A stretch of DNA of 64,000 nt from Rhabdobacter roseus (GTDB lineage Bacteria; Bacteroidota; Bacteroidia; Cytophagales; Spirosomataceae), in assembly GCF_014202275.1 (NCBI RefSeq), contig NZ_JACHGF010000001.1, forward strand, positions 62,001-126,000. The letters run 5' to 3'. How positions within the stretch are numbered: position 1 is the stretch's first letter; each line of letters opens with the position of its first letter. A program made the translations under genes and the position numbers. A model generated the notes under the pieces. The model saw only the letters and a program-made list of their open reading frames with translations, did not search any database and was not told the origin of the DNA. This document shows, in pieces, positions 39,903 to 48,834 of the stretch.

Positions 39903-40892
39903 TTGGAAAAGAACCAGGAATTAGCCCATTACCAACAGTTAGTGGCCCAACTACCCCAACTGCGGCAGGAAATCGGAAAAGTGATCGTGGGGCAGCAGCA
40001 AGCCCTCAACGAAATGCTCATCGCGCTGCTGGCGGGCGGGCACTGCCTGCTGGAGGGCGTACCGGGCCTGGCCAAAACCCTGATGGTGAAGACGACCGCC
40101 GAAGCCCTGGCGATGGATTTCAAGCGCATTCAGTTTACGCCCGACCTCATGCCGGGCGACATCGTCGGGACCGAGATCCTGGAAGAAGACCACGAGACGG
40201 GGCGGAAGTTTTTTAAGTTCAACCAGGGCCCGCTCTTTGCCCACGTGGTACTGGCCGACGAGATCAACCGTACGCCGCCCAAAACCCAGGCAGCCCTGCT
40301 GGAAGCCATGCAGGAGGGACGCGTGACCTACGCGGGCGTAGATTACCCCCTACCCCGTCCTTTTTTCATCATTGCCACGCAAAACCCCATCGAGCAGGCA
40401 GGTACCTACCCCTTGCCCGAGGCGCAGCTGGACCGCTTCCTGCTGTATATCAAGCTCAACTACCCCTCCGAAACCGAAGAGCTGCAGGTACTTCGCTCCA
40501 CCACCGGCACTAACCGCCCCGTGCTGAATACGGTACTTTCCGACGAACAGATCCTGGACCTACAGCGCCTCACCCGGCAGGTACACATCAGCGACGAGCT
40601 GCTGGGGGCCATCAACCGACTGGTGCGGGCCACCCGCCCCGAAGGTACTCCTTCGGACTTCGTGAAGCAGTGGTGCGACTGGGGCGCGGGTCCGCGGGCG
40701 GGGCAGGCGCTGGTACTTTGTGCCAAGGCCAACGCCGTACTGCACGAGCGCTTCGCCGTCGTACCCGACGACATCCGGGCGCTGGCTTTTCCGGTGCTAC
40801 GCCACCGGATCGCGCTCAACTTCAAGGCTGAGGCCGAAGGCATCACGCCCGACCGGGTCATTGAAGCACTGGTAAAAGAAATGAAACTCTAG
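39903..40892 (+). CDS. MoxR family AAA+ ATPase
   Basis: 329 residues. Walker A is [11 protein letters not shown] (about residue 46), Walker [13 protein letters not shown] (about 112), and sensor and arginine-finger region [26 protein letters not shown] start at TTG 39903 (reading [10 protein letters not shown]), five bases after the DUF4159 stop, because residues before it overlap the upstream gene and the first in-frame ATG falls inside the ATPase core. MoxR proteins act as chaperones that load metal or mature proteins containing von Willebrand A domains, which the next gene (DUF58) supplies. Confidence 0.92.
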   Translation: MEKNQELAHYQQLVAQLPQLRQEIGKVIVGQQQALNEMLIALLAGGHCLLEGVPGLAKTLMVKTTAEALAMDFKRIQFTPDLMPGDIVGTEILEEDHETGRKFFKFNQGPLFAHVVLADEINRTPPKTQAALLEAMQEGRVTYAGVDYPLPRPFFIIATQNPIEQAGTYPLPEAQLDRFLLYIKLNYPSETEELQVLRSTTGTNRPVLNTVLSDEQILDLQRLTRQVHISDELLGAINRLVRATRPEGTPSDFVKQWCDWGAGPRAGQALVLCAKANAVLHERFAVVPDDIRALAFPVLRHRIALNFKAEAEGITPDRVIEALVKEMKL

Positions 40893-40960
40893 GAATTTTT
40901 AGCGGCAAAAGTACCTGTACCAAAGACAAGTACCTTGGTGCATAGCAAAGCAAACAGCGC

Positions 40961-41827
40961 ATGGCGTTTCGGACGACGGATTTGGTCAAACTCAACAACC
41001 TGCAACTGGCCGGTAAGCTCATCAGCGACGAGCTCCTGCTGGGCATTCACGGCAGCCGCCGGGCGGGCGTGGGGGTGGAGTTTGAGCAGTACCGCCACTA
41101 CGAGCCCGGCGACGACCCCAAGCGTATCGACTGGAAGCTCTACGCCCGTACCCAAAAACACCTGGTGCGGGAGTCGGCCGTGGAAAGTAGCCTGCACCTG
41201 CGCTTTTTGCTGGACTTGTCGGGCTCGATGAACTACGCCGAAGCGGGCGTAACCCGGCTCGACTACGCCAAGCTGATCCTGGCGTCGCTGGCCTACCTGG
41301 GCTACCGCCAAAGCGACGCCATGAGCCTGTACGGCCTGCGGCAGGATGGTCTGCTGCCGCTGGTACCGGCGGGCAAGCAGGCGTTTCAGAAAATACTGGC
41401 GGCGCTCCAGAAAGCCGAGGCCAGTGGTCCCTGGCGCCACGAAGACCCGCGCTTTCCCGACCTGCAAACCCGGCAAAAAGAGCTGCTGATCCTGGTGTCG
41501 GACTTTTTACAAGCAGGCGACGAATGGCTACGCCTGATCCAGGCCCTGGCGGGGCCGCGCCGGGAGGTAGTGATCTTTCAGGTATTGGGTGAGCAGGAAA
41601 CGGACTTCGACCTGCGGGGTTTCTACCGCTTCGAAGACCTGGAAACGGGCCGCCCCGTGGAAGTACAGGGCGAGGCCGTGCGTGAGCACTTCCGCCAACA
41701 GGCGTTGGAGTACCTGCAAAACCTCGACCTGGCCCTCCAGCGCCCCCACGTGCAGCTACTCCGGGTGCGGCTGGGCGAGCCCCTGGCCCCCGTATTAAGA
41801 ACCTTTTTAGCCCGACGAAGCCCCTGA
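40961..41827 (+). CDS. DUF58 domain protein (VWA-like)
   Basis: 288 residues. DUF58 signature HYEPGDDPKRIDWKLYART near residue 45, and a MIDAS-like metal site LLDLSGSMNYAE near 87 in a von Willebrand A fold, closing with LVSDFLQAGDEW. It is the standard partner of MoxR and is probably cytoplasmic, docked on the membrane proteins encoded downstream. The stop (TGA) overlaps the ATG of the next gene, which implies translational coupling. Confidence 0.9.
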   Translation: MAFRTTDLVKLNNLQLAGKLISDELLLGIHGSRRAGVGVEFEQYRHYEPGDDPKRIDWKLYARTQKHLVRESAVESSLHLRFLLDLSGSMNYAEAGVTRLDYAKLILASLAYLGYRQSDAMSLYGLRQDGLLPLVPAGKQAFQKILAALQKAEASGPWRHEDPRFPDLQTRQKELLILVSDFLQAGDEWLRLIQALAGPRREVVIFQVLGEQETDFDLRGFYRFEDLETGRPVEVQGEAVREHFRQQALEYLQNLDLALQRPHVQLLRVRLGEPLAPVLRTFLARRSP

Positions 41828-43008
41828 TGGAATTTCTGCAACCATACCTGCTTTGGGGTACTTTGGCGGTGGCCATTCCCGTCGTGATTCACCTGTGGCA
41901 CCAGAAGAAAGGGACCGTACTGGCCTGGGCAGCTACCCAGTGGCTTAGCGAAAAAAACCAGCAACCCCGGCGCGGCCTGCGGCTGGACCAGCTCTTGCTA
42001 CTGCTGCTGCGTTGCCTGCTTATTGTGCTGCTGGCGCTGCTGCTTAGTGAGCCCTTTTTTTCAAAAGAAAGTACGGCAAGTACCCCTACGAAGATTCACC
42101 TGGTGCAGCCTGACGCTTTCCTGACCGATAACTTCCGCTTTGAACTGGAAGAAGCCCTGAAAAAGGGGGAAGCCCTTTACTGGATCGCCGCGCCGCCGCA
42201 GGCCGCCGAGGCGCTTAGCCCCCTGCCTACTTCGGCTTCGTTTTCGCCCCAGGTACTTCAGGCGGCGCTGAATACGTTTCGTTCGCAACCGGCGGAGCTG
42301 CACCTGTACCTGCTTAACAACCGGCCGCTGGCCGCCTGGCCCCGCCTGGAAGTACCCGCGCCTTACCAGCTACACACCGCTTTCGACTCCCTGACGCCCC
42401 GCCCGATCCCCTACTGGGCGCTGGACGCCGACCGGGCGCTCTACATCCAGGACGCCAACCGCCTGGAGGTAGCAAGTACCCCCACGGGTACGGGCAAGCC
42501 GGTTCATGAAGGCGAGCTTCGCGTGCTGCTGGCTGACCTCGACCCGGAGGAGCGCACCACGCTCGAAGCGGCCCTGCGCGCGCTGGCGGAGGTGTATACG
42601 CTACCCATTACGGTACATACCTCGGCCCGTGGCGAGGCCAAGTACGATCTGATTTTTACCCAAAAAATACCCAACCCACAAACGCCCGCCACGCTCTACA
42701 TCGTTACGGGAGAAGCTTCCCTAAGTACCCAGGCCGCGCGCATACACTGGCCCGAGCGGCTCACCCCGGAGGCTTCGGCGCTGGTGGCCAGCGGACAACT
42801 ACCCGAGTGGATCGGGCAGCAGTTGCTGAGCCACTGGGGGCTTGCCGCGGCGGAGGTACCTTTGAGTACGCAAGAATTAAACACGTTGTTTGTGGCCGCT
42901 CCGCAATCCGCCCGGCCCGCCTCAGCCCTGCCACAAGGGGTACTTTGGCTTGTGTTTTTAGGGGTACTTTGGGTAGAACGATGGCTGGCTTTAACCCGAA
43001 ACGCATGA
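41827..43008 (+). CDS. BatA-domain membrane protein
   Basis: 393 residues. The N-terminus has the BatA/aerotolerance N-terminal domain: two hydrophobic helices YLLWGTLAVAIPVVIHLWHQKKG and LLLLLLRCLLIVLLALLLSEPFF flanking the QQPRRGLRLDQ loop. A periplasmic region follows and a last helix LPQGVLWLVFLGVLWVERWL ends the protein. Such proteins accompany MoxR and DUF58. Overlaps both neighbours by a few bases, so the operon is tightly coupled. Confidence 0.85.
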   Translation: MEFLQPYLLWGTLAVAIPVVIHLWHQKKGTVLAWAATQWLSEKNQQPRRGLRLDQLLLLLLRCLLIVLLALLLSEPFFSKESTASTPTKIHLVQPDAFLTDNFRFELEEALKKGEALYWIAAPPQAAEALSPLPTSASFSPQVLQAALNTFRSQPAELHLYLLNNRPLAAWPRLEVPAPYQLHTAFDSLTPRPIPYWALDADRALYIQDANRLEVASTPTGTGKPVHEGELRVLLADLDPEERTTLEAALRALAEVYTLPITVHTSARGEAKYDLIFTQKIPNPQTPATLYIVTGEASLSTQAARIHWPERLTPEASALVASGQLPEWIGQQLLSHWGLAAAEVPLSTQELNTLFVAAPQSARPASALPQGVLWLVFLGVLWVERWLALTRNA

Positions 43009-45212
43009 ACGAACTACAGCGCCTGATTACGTCCGTGAGCTACCAGCTCTACCTCAACGCCCTGCTGCGCTGCCTGCTGCTGGCGGGGTCGGTTTTTCTG
43101 TTGACCCTGGCGCTGGGTACCTCCGTCGGGCTGGCGCTGGGCGTGGCGGCACTGGGGCTGATCAGTGGTATTTTTTTGACCAAAATGTACCAAAACAAAA
43201 AACCGGTGGCCATTTCGCTCCTCCACCAGCGCGTGGAAGGTACCGAGTATAGCCTGGAGCTTTTGACCAAAAAAGAACTCAACCTGGCCGAGCAACTCCA
43301 GCTACAGCGCCTGAGCGCGCGCGCCGCCCAGGTACCTACGCCGACGGTCCTTTTTGCGCAGCTTCCGGCCTACGGAGCCCTGCTGTTGCTGGCGCTGGGT
43401 ACCTACTACTTCCTGCCTAAGCTCCTAGCCGCTCCGGCGGCCAAGACCGAAAACCAAATTCAGGAAACGAAAGTACCCCAGATACCCCGCTCGGTGGCCG
43501 TGGCGCTGCAATCAGCGAGGCTGAGCGTGCAGCCTCCCGCCTATACGGGCCTACCGGGCACCAGTACCTCCGAGCTGAACGCGGCGGCGATCGTGGGCTC
43601 CCAGCTCACCTGGCGGCTGCAATTCAACGCACCGGAGGGACTGTCGGTACGGCTCACCAACCAGCGCGGCGCGGAGGTACCTTTCCGCCGGGCCGAGGGG
43701 TACTTTACCTACGCCGACCGCCTGCTGCACTCGGGGCTCTACGCGCTGCGCGCCTACCGGGACGACTCGCTGGTGTACCAGTCGGACTACTACCAGCTGG
43801 AAGCGCAGCCCGACCTGCCGCCCAAGATCGAGCCCGCCAGCAAGGAGCTGTACCAGTACCACCTGCTGAAAGATCCGAAAACGATGCGCGTATCGGCCCG
43901 GATTTCGGACGACTTCCGCGTGCAGCAGGCGTTCATCGTGGCTACGCTGGCGCGGGGCTCGGGCGAGAACGTGAAGTTTCGGGAGGTACGGTTTCCGTTG
44001 GATAAAACCAATTTTAAAGAAAGTACCCTGACCAAAAACATCGACCTGAAAGCGCTCGGCTTTGCGCCCGGCGACGAGCTTTACTACTACTGGGCGGCCC
44101 TCGACAATAAACAGCCGGAGGGGAATTTTACCAAATCTGATACCTACTTTGTGGTCTATAAAGACACCGCCCAACTGGCCGACGCCGAACTAGCCACGAT
44201 GGCCGTGAACGTGATGCCCGAGTACTTCCGCAGCCAGCGGCAGATCATCATCGACACCGAAAAGCTGCTGGCGCGGCGCAAAAAAATAAGTACCAAGGAA
44301 TTTAACCATATCTCTAACGAGATCGGTTTCGACCAAAAGGTACTTCGGCTGCGCTACGGGCAGTTTTTGGGTGAAGAATTTGAAACGACCATCGGTGGGG
44401 GCAACGCCCTGCCTACCGACGGCGAGGGCGACGTGGTGGCGGGTTTTGCCAACCTGAAAGCCTTCACGCACGACTCCGACCACAGCGAAGTGGAGCACGA
44501 CGGGCACGATCACGGCCACGCGCACGCCCACAACCACGCGCCGGCCGCGGGTAGCGACGACAAAGACCCGCTGGCGGCCCTCATGGAGCAGTACATTCAC
44601 TCGCACGACGACGCCGAGACCAATACTTTTTACGAACAATCGACCCGTAGTTTGCTGAAAATGGCGCTGGAGCAAATGTGGCAGTCGGAGCTGCACCTGC
44701 GTATGTACGAGCCGGAGCAGGCGCTGCCCTACGAGCAAAAGGCACTGGAGTACCTCAAGATTGTCCAACAGAAATCCCGCGCCTACGTCAAGAAAAGTGG
44801 GTACGATCCGCCACCGCTCAAAGAAAAGGAAAAGCGCCTCACGGGCGAGCTCGGCAAAATTAACCCGCGCCTAAGCCAGGAGCGTCGCTACCTCCCCCAG
44901 CCCGTGCGGGAGCGGGCAGCCAAAGTACTGGGCTACCTGGAGCTGACTACCCTCTCGGCGGCGCAGCGGCAGCAAGTACAGCAGCTGGGCCATGAGCTCA
45001 GTGAGCAGGCGCGGAGCAGCGGGCCGCCCGACTGGGCTCTGCTGGGTACTTTGCAAAAAATAGCCAGCGCCCAGGTACTTTCGGCTCCCGAAAAAGAGAA
45101 GCTCCAACGTACCCTCTACGGCCTGGTGCGGGGCAGCGACCCCAGCCCCACGACAGCCCCGCAGACGGCCGAACCCAAACTCCAACAAGCTTTCTGGCGT
45201 CATTTGCAATGA
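43005..45212 (+). CDS. Large membrane-anchored protein of the Bat-like operon, with a His-rich loop
   Basis: 735 residues from ATG 43005 (MNELQRLITS), overlapping the preceding stop. Two or three hydrophobic segments near the N-terminus (about 20-60 and 125-145) anchor a long periplasmic part resembling DUF4175-type proteins: SVQPPAYTGLPGTST, IEPASKELYQYHLLKDPKTMRVSARISDDFRV and LLARRKKISTKEFNHISNEIGFDQ. Near residues 487-514 is a His/Asp-rich stretch (HDSDHSEVEHDGHDHGHAHAHNH split here at 20 or fewer) that could bind zinc or nickel. Function of the operon is unproven. Confidence 0.75.
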   Translation: MNELQRLITSVSYQLYLNALLRCLLLAGSVFLLTLALGTSVGLALGVAALGLISGIFLTKMYQNKKPVAISLLHQRVEGTEYSLELLTKKELNLAEQLQLQRLSARAAQVPTPTVLFAQLPAYGALLLLALGTYYFLPKLLAAPAAKTENQIQETKVPQIPRSVAVALQSARLSVQPPAYTGLPGTSTSELNAAAIVGSQLTWRLQFNAPEGLSVRLTNQRGAEVPFRRAEGYFTYADRLLHSGLYALRAYRDDSLVYQSDYYQLEAQPDLPPKIEPASKELYQYHLLKDPKTMRVSARISDDFRVQQAFIVATLARGSGENVKFREVRFPLDKTNFKESTLTKNIDLKALGFAPGDELYYYWAALDNKQPEGNFTKSDTYFVVYKDTAQLADAELATMAVNVMPEYFRSQRQIIIDTEKLLARRKKISTKEFNHISNEIGFDQKVLRLRYGQFLGEEFETTIGGGNALPTDGEGDVVAGFANLKAFTHDSDHSEVEHDGHDHGHAHAHNHAPAAGSDDKDPLAALMEQYIHSHDDAETNTFYEQSTRSLLKMALEQMWQSELHLRMYEPEQALPYEQKALEYLKIVQQKSRAYVKKSGYDPPPLKEKEKRLTGELGKINPRLSQERRYLPQPVRERAAKVLGYLELTTLSAAQRQQVQQLGHELSEQARSSGPPDWALLGTLQKIASAQVLSAPEKEKLQRTLYGLVRGSDPSPTTAPQTAEPKLQQAFWRHLQ

Positions 45213-46894
45213 TTACGTTTGATCCCCGCGCGGAAATTTCAGGTACTTACGCGCCCGTCGGCTGGCTGGTGGGCATACTTCTGGGGGTACTTTTGGTAGG
45301 TACTTTGTACAAGATTTTTACGAGCAAGGTACTTTCAAGCCGCCGCAAAGCCGTGCGAAGTACCCTGCACGGGCTGCTGGTGTTGGTGCTGGCAGGGTAC
45401 CTGCTCCAGCCCGCCTGGCCGCGCCGCGATACGGCCCGTCACGCCTGGGTGGTAAGCGAGGTGGTACCTTCGGCCTGGAAAAGAAAAATACAGGATAGCT
45501 TGGGGGTGAAAAAGCTCCTCAGCGAAAACGAATTCAGCGAGTCCCTCGAAGAGTCGCTTGGAAAGCCCCTCGTCGAGGCCAGTCGCTACGATTCGGTGAC
45601 GCTGGTAGGGCAGGGCTTTTCGGAAACAATGCTGAGCCAGGTACCTTTGAGCCGCCTGGCCTGGGTACCTTACTACCCCGACGACCAGCCCTCCGCGCTG
45701 CACTGGCAAGGCCTGCTGCGGCAGGGCGAGCTTCAGCGGGTTACGGGCGTGGTGCAGTCGGCCCGCAGGCAGTGGCTGGCCGTACGCTACGCCGGGCGCA
45801 CGCTCGACAGCCTGGAAGTACCCGCGGGGCAGCAGCCTTTCGCGCTCGAATTTCCCGCCTTCGCGCAGGGACGCAGCACGGTAGCGCTTACGTTGGGTGA
45901 AAAAGTACTGGACTCGCTCCGTTTCTTCACGCGCCCGGTGCCGCCGCTTCACTTCCTGCTGGTACTGGGTAGTCCCGACTTCGAAAGCCGCACGCTGGCC
46001 GAGTGGCTGGGGCGGCAGGGCCATACGGTGCGGGTGAGTACGAGCGTGTCGCGGGGCATTCAGAGCGAGGTTACGATCAATGCTTCCGCCAGCAGCGCCA
46101 AGGTACCCGACGTGATCCTGACCGACCCGGCCCACGCTTCCGACGCGCGCGTGAAGCGCGCCCTGACGGCGGGCAAGAGCGTGGTTTTCTTCAACCTCAC
46201 CCAGCCCCAAGCCGAAGTACCCGCCATCAACCGCGCCCTGGGAAGTACCTTTGCCCTGAAGCAAATTTCCAGTGAGGCTACGGTACCTATCCAGAAAGAA
46301 TTGCTGGCCCTGCCCTACGCCTTCACCACCCGCCTGGGACAAAGCCAGGTACCTGGCTACCCCGTGGCGGTCCAGAAGCGGGAAGGTACCCTGGCCGTAA
46401 GCCTGCTGACCGAAACCTTTCCGCTGCGGCTCAGCGGCGACAGCCTGGCCTACGAGCGGCTGTGGCTGAGCCTGCTGGCCAGGGTGCAGCCCGCCTTTGC
46501 TGACCACATCGCCGTCGACGCTCCGCTGCTCGCCCGGCAGGAGGGACGCCTGGCGTTCACGAACTTCGGGCAGGTACCTGAGGCGGTAACGATCGGGCAG
46601 GATACGGTGCCGCTGAGGCACTCGCCCATCAACCCGAGGGCGGCGGAAGTGAAGTACCTCTTTGGCCGGGCGGGCTGGGTACCTCTGGCCGACTCCCTGG
46701 AAATCTACGTGGATAGCAGCAGTAGCGTAGCATCCTTCGCGCGCCTGGCCGGGTACCTGCGGGCGCAGCCCACCGTGGGCGCAGGGCTAGTAGCCCCGGC
46801 CGAGCCGTCGGGGCAGCGCCTGCCGGGTTGGGCCTGGCTCCTACTGCTCATTACTTGCCTGACGGCCCTGTGGGTAGAGCCCAAAATAGCGTAG
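45209..46894 (+). CDS. Membrane protein of the Bat-like operon
   Basis: 561 residues. Hydrophobic helices lie near residues 17-38, 49-65 and at the C-terminus (WAWLLLLITCLTALWV). The central part is periplasmic and looks like a class I amidotransferase-like/VWA-associated domain (LHFLLVLGSPDFESRTLAEWL; SVVFFNLTQPQAE). Such a protein commonly closes the MoxR-DUF58-BatA operons in Cytophagales. Starts by overlap with the previous stop and is followed at once by a perfect 15-bp hairpin. Confidence 0.75.
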   Translation: MITFDPRAEISGTYAPVGWLVGILLGVLLVGTLYKIFTSKVLSSRRKAVRSTLHGLLVLVLAGYLLQPAWPRRDTARHAWVVSEVVPSAWKRKIQDSLGVKKLLSENEFSESLEESLGKPLVEASRYDSVTLVGQGFSETMLSQVPLSRLAWVPYYPDDQPSALHWQGLLRQGELQRVTGVVQSARRQWLAVRYAGRTLDSLEVPAGQQPFALEFPAFAQGRSTVALTLGEKVLDSLRFFTRPVPPLHFLLVLGSPDFESRTLAEWLGRQGHTVRVSTSVSRGIQSEVTINASASSAKVPDVILTDPAHASDARVKRALTAGKSVVFFNLTQPQAEVPAINRALGSTFALKQISSEATVPIQKELLALPYAFTTRLGQSQVPGYPVAVQKREGTLAVSLLTETFPLRLSGDSLAYERLWLSLLARVQPAFADHIAVDAPLLARQEGRLAFTNFGQVPEAVTIGQDTVPLRHSPINPRAAEVKYLFGRAGWVPLADSLEIYVDSSSSVASFARLAGYLRAQPTVGAGLVAPAEPSGQRLPGWAWLLLLITCLTALWVEPKIA

Positions 46895-46927
46895 GGAAGG
46901 TACTTCACGGTAAAGTACCTTCCCTAC
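46891..46927. terminator. Perfect 15-bp inverted repeat with GGTACTT core between convergent genes
   Basis: GTAGGGAAGGTACTT (46891-46905) is answered exactly by AAGTACCTTCCCTAC (46913-46927) with a 7-nt loop. It begins inside the stop codon of the plus-strand operon and ends 22 bp before the convergent DUF6265 gene. There is no strong T-run on the plus side, so bidirectional termination is inferred from position and stability. Confidence 0.65.
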
Positions 46928-46948
46928 GCGGCCTTTCAAAAAGGTACT

Positions 46949-47458
46949 TTATTTAATCCGATTGAAGACGAAAAGATCCACGAAAGCCCACTGGCCGCCT
47001 TCGGACTTGCCGCGCTGAATTACCAGCTGGTCGGGGCGGCGGAGCTCGTAAATGATCCGGACGGAGGCGTCGTCTTTTTCAAACAGCGCTTGTCCTTTCT
47101 TAGCTTCTATAAAACGGTAGCGGTCGGCCACTTCTTTTTCCTCCACCGAAATCATACCCGGCCGGAAGTGCTTCACCATGGCTACGGGGCCGTTTTCGCC
47201 CTGCTCGAAGGCAAATATTTCGTAGAGGGTGGCTTTGTCGTCTTTCATCATCCGGATAAAACCCGCCACGTTGTTGCCGGCCGGGGCAGTCCAGGCGGCG
47301 TCGATGGGGCCTCCGTTGTAGGTACCCTGCCAGCGGCCATCCAGGAAGCTGATGTCGGCCAGGGTACCTTTTTTAGGGGTACTTTGGGCATGGGCCAGGG
47401 TGCAGGTACCCATAAGTACCAGGGCGAAAAAAAACAGGCGGCGCGTCAGTATCTGCAT
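46949..47458 (-). CDS. Exported DUF6265-like protein
   Basis: 169 residues with a signal peptide (to about LAHAQ). The rest matches the DUF6265 pattern: DISFLDGRWQGTYNGGPIDAAWTAPAGNNVAGFIRMM, split here, then YEIFAFEQ, FRPGM and YELRRPDQLVIQ. It should form a small lipocalin-like beta-barrel in the periplasm or outside. Role unknown. It stands alone, converging with the Bat-like operon. Confidence 0.75.
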   Translation of the reverse strand: MQILTRRLFFFALVLMGTCTLAHAQSTPKKGTLADISFLDGRWQGTYNGGPIDAAWTAPAGNNVAGFIRMMKDDKATLYEIFAFEQGENGPVAMVKHFRPGMISVEEKEVADRYRFIEAKKGQALFEKDDASVRIIYELRRPDQLVIQRGKSEGGQWAFVDLFVFNRIK

Positions 47459-47546
47459 AAAGGTTTGGGGTTTGATAAGTGGGGGCGCAAGTTAAAGAAA
47501 TTTCAATTGCGCCAGTACCTGCCAAAAGTACCCGTAGGTACCCGGT

Positions 47547-48680
47547 CTACCCGCCAATGAAGGCTAAATAGTTGGTGGCGTTGATGAGTCGAAAAGAGGC
47601 GTCGGGGTACGCGGTTGCAAAGGCTTTGGGTACTTTGGCTTGCTCGGCTTTCCACTTAAACTCAAAGGCGGATAGTTGTCCATTTTCATATTCCAGCCAG
47701 TCGATTTCCTGATGGTCATAGGTACGCCAAAAATAGTACTCGGGCTGCCGCTGGGCGTAGTGGAGGTACTTGATCCGCTCGCTGACGAGGTAGTTTTCCC
47801 ACAGTTCTCCCACGTCCGTACGCAAGGCCAGCGGCCGAAAGTCGTTGAGGACGGCGTTTCGTACGCCGTTGTCCTGAAAGTACCAGCGGGCTGTTTTGGT
47901 CACCTCTTTCCGCAGGTTCCGGCTGAAGCCGCCCACTTTGCGGAGCACGAATACTTTCGTCAATAGATCCAGGTACTTCTCGACGGTATTTTTGCTAAGT
48001 TGCAATTGCTTGCCCAGCTCATCCATCGACACCTCTTTTCCCACCTGAAAGGCCACCAGCCGCAGCAAATCTTTCACTTTGTCGGCATTGCGTATGCCTT
48101 CGTAGGCAAGAATATCTTTTAGTAGGTACGCCTGCACCAACTCTCGCAGATACAGCTCTTTTTCTTTGGGGGTAGTTTGTTGAAATAATTCAGGATACCC
48201 GCCATACAGCAGGCGTTCCTCCCGGTTTTGAAGTACCTGAAAAGGATTTTCGTAGGAACGCAGTTCCTGCTGTGCGATGGGATACAAATAATGAAAGTAG
48301 GCGCGCCCCGTCAGCGGCTCACCCGAGCGTTGGGTCAGGTCGAAGGCCGACGAGCCCGTAGCCAGCACGCGTATGCCCGGAAGGTGGTCCACGATCAATT
48401 TCAGGATTTTCCCAATTTCCGGAATGGCCTGGGCTTCATCAAGGATCAGCAGTTCTACTCCAGCCAGTATCCGCTGGTAGTTGGCCACGCTGCGCTCAGC
48501 GAGCAAAGCCTGTACCTGCACATCTTCTCCCTCCAGCACAAGTAGCTTGTAAGGTACTTCCCGGCCTATTTTTTGGATCAAGTGGGTTTTACCTACCCGC
48601 CGGGTACCTACCAGGATATTTACCTTATTGGGCCGAAGCGAATCCAGAATATTTTTTTTCAAAAGACGATCTACTTCCAT
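47547..48680 (-). CDS. AAA/DUF4143 family ATPase
   Basis: 377 residues. Walker A ILVGTRRVGKTHLIQ at residue 22, Walker B VELLILDEAQAIP, sensor ATGSSAFDL, then a winged-helix segment (MDELGKQLQLSKNTVEKYLDLLTKVFVL) and the C-terminal DUF4143 domain, whose DHQEIDWLEYENGQLSAFEFKW has the E-D-(x)n-E-x-K set of a PD-(D/E)XK nuclease. Such proteins are abundant and scattered in Bacteroidota, and their biological role is unclear; some behave like mobile or defence-linked genes. Two tandem 29-bp repeats stand just before the start codon. Confidence 0.85.
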   Translation of the reverse strand: MEVDRLLKKNILDSLRPNKVNILVGTRRVGKTHLIQKIGREVPYKLLVLEGEDVQVQALLAERSVANYQRILAGVELLILDEAQAIPEIGKILKLIVDHLPGIRVLATGSSAFDLTQRSGEPLTGRAYFHYLYPIAQQELRSYENPFQVLQNREERLLYGGYPELFQQTTPKEKELYLRELVQAYLLKDILAYEGIRNADKVKDLLRLVAFQVGKEVSMDELGKQLQLSKNTVEKYLDLLTKVFVLRKVGGFSRNLRKEVTKTARWYFQDNGVRNAVLNDFRPLALRTDVGELWENYLVSERIKYLHYAQRQPEYYFWRTYDHQEIDWLEYENGQLSAFEFKWKAEQAKVPKAFATAYPDASFRLINATNYLAFIGG

Positions 48681-48688
48681 AAAAATGT

Positions 48689-48749
48689 AAATTCAGTCAG
48701 TATGTTGACGCAATTTAGCCAAATTCAGTCATTACGTTGACGCAATTTA
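48689..48749. repeat. Tandem 29-bp direct repeats (candidate operator)
   Basis: Two copies of a 29-bp sequence (48689-48717 and 48721-48749) agree at 27 of 29 positions and share the core GTTGACGCAATTTA. They are offset by 32 bp, close to three helical turns, and the nearer copy starts 9 bp from the ATPase start codon. The layout suggests a cooperative binding site, perhaps for the ATPase's own winged-helix domain. Confidence 0.75.
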
Positions 48750-48834
48750 CAGTTTATACCAAAAAACAGCCGCGCCGGAAGTACCGGGCGGCTGTTGGGA
48801 TTTAACCAAAAAGGCTATATTTAAAAGGGAAAGG

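Noticed and set aside
42807-43004. Longer start for the large Bat-like operon protein
   Set aside because: Would overlap nearly 200 bp of the BatA gene with no family support; ATG 43005 overlaps the stop in the usual ATGA way.
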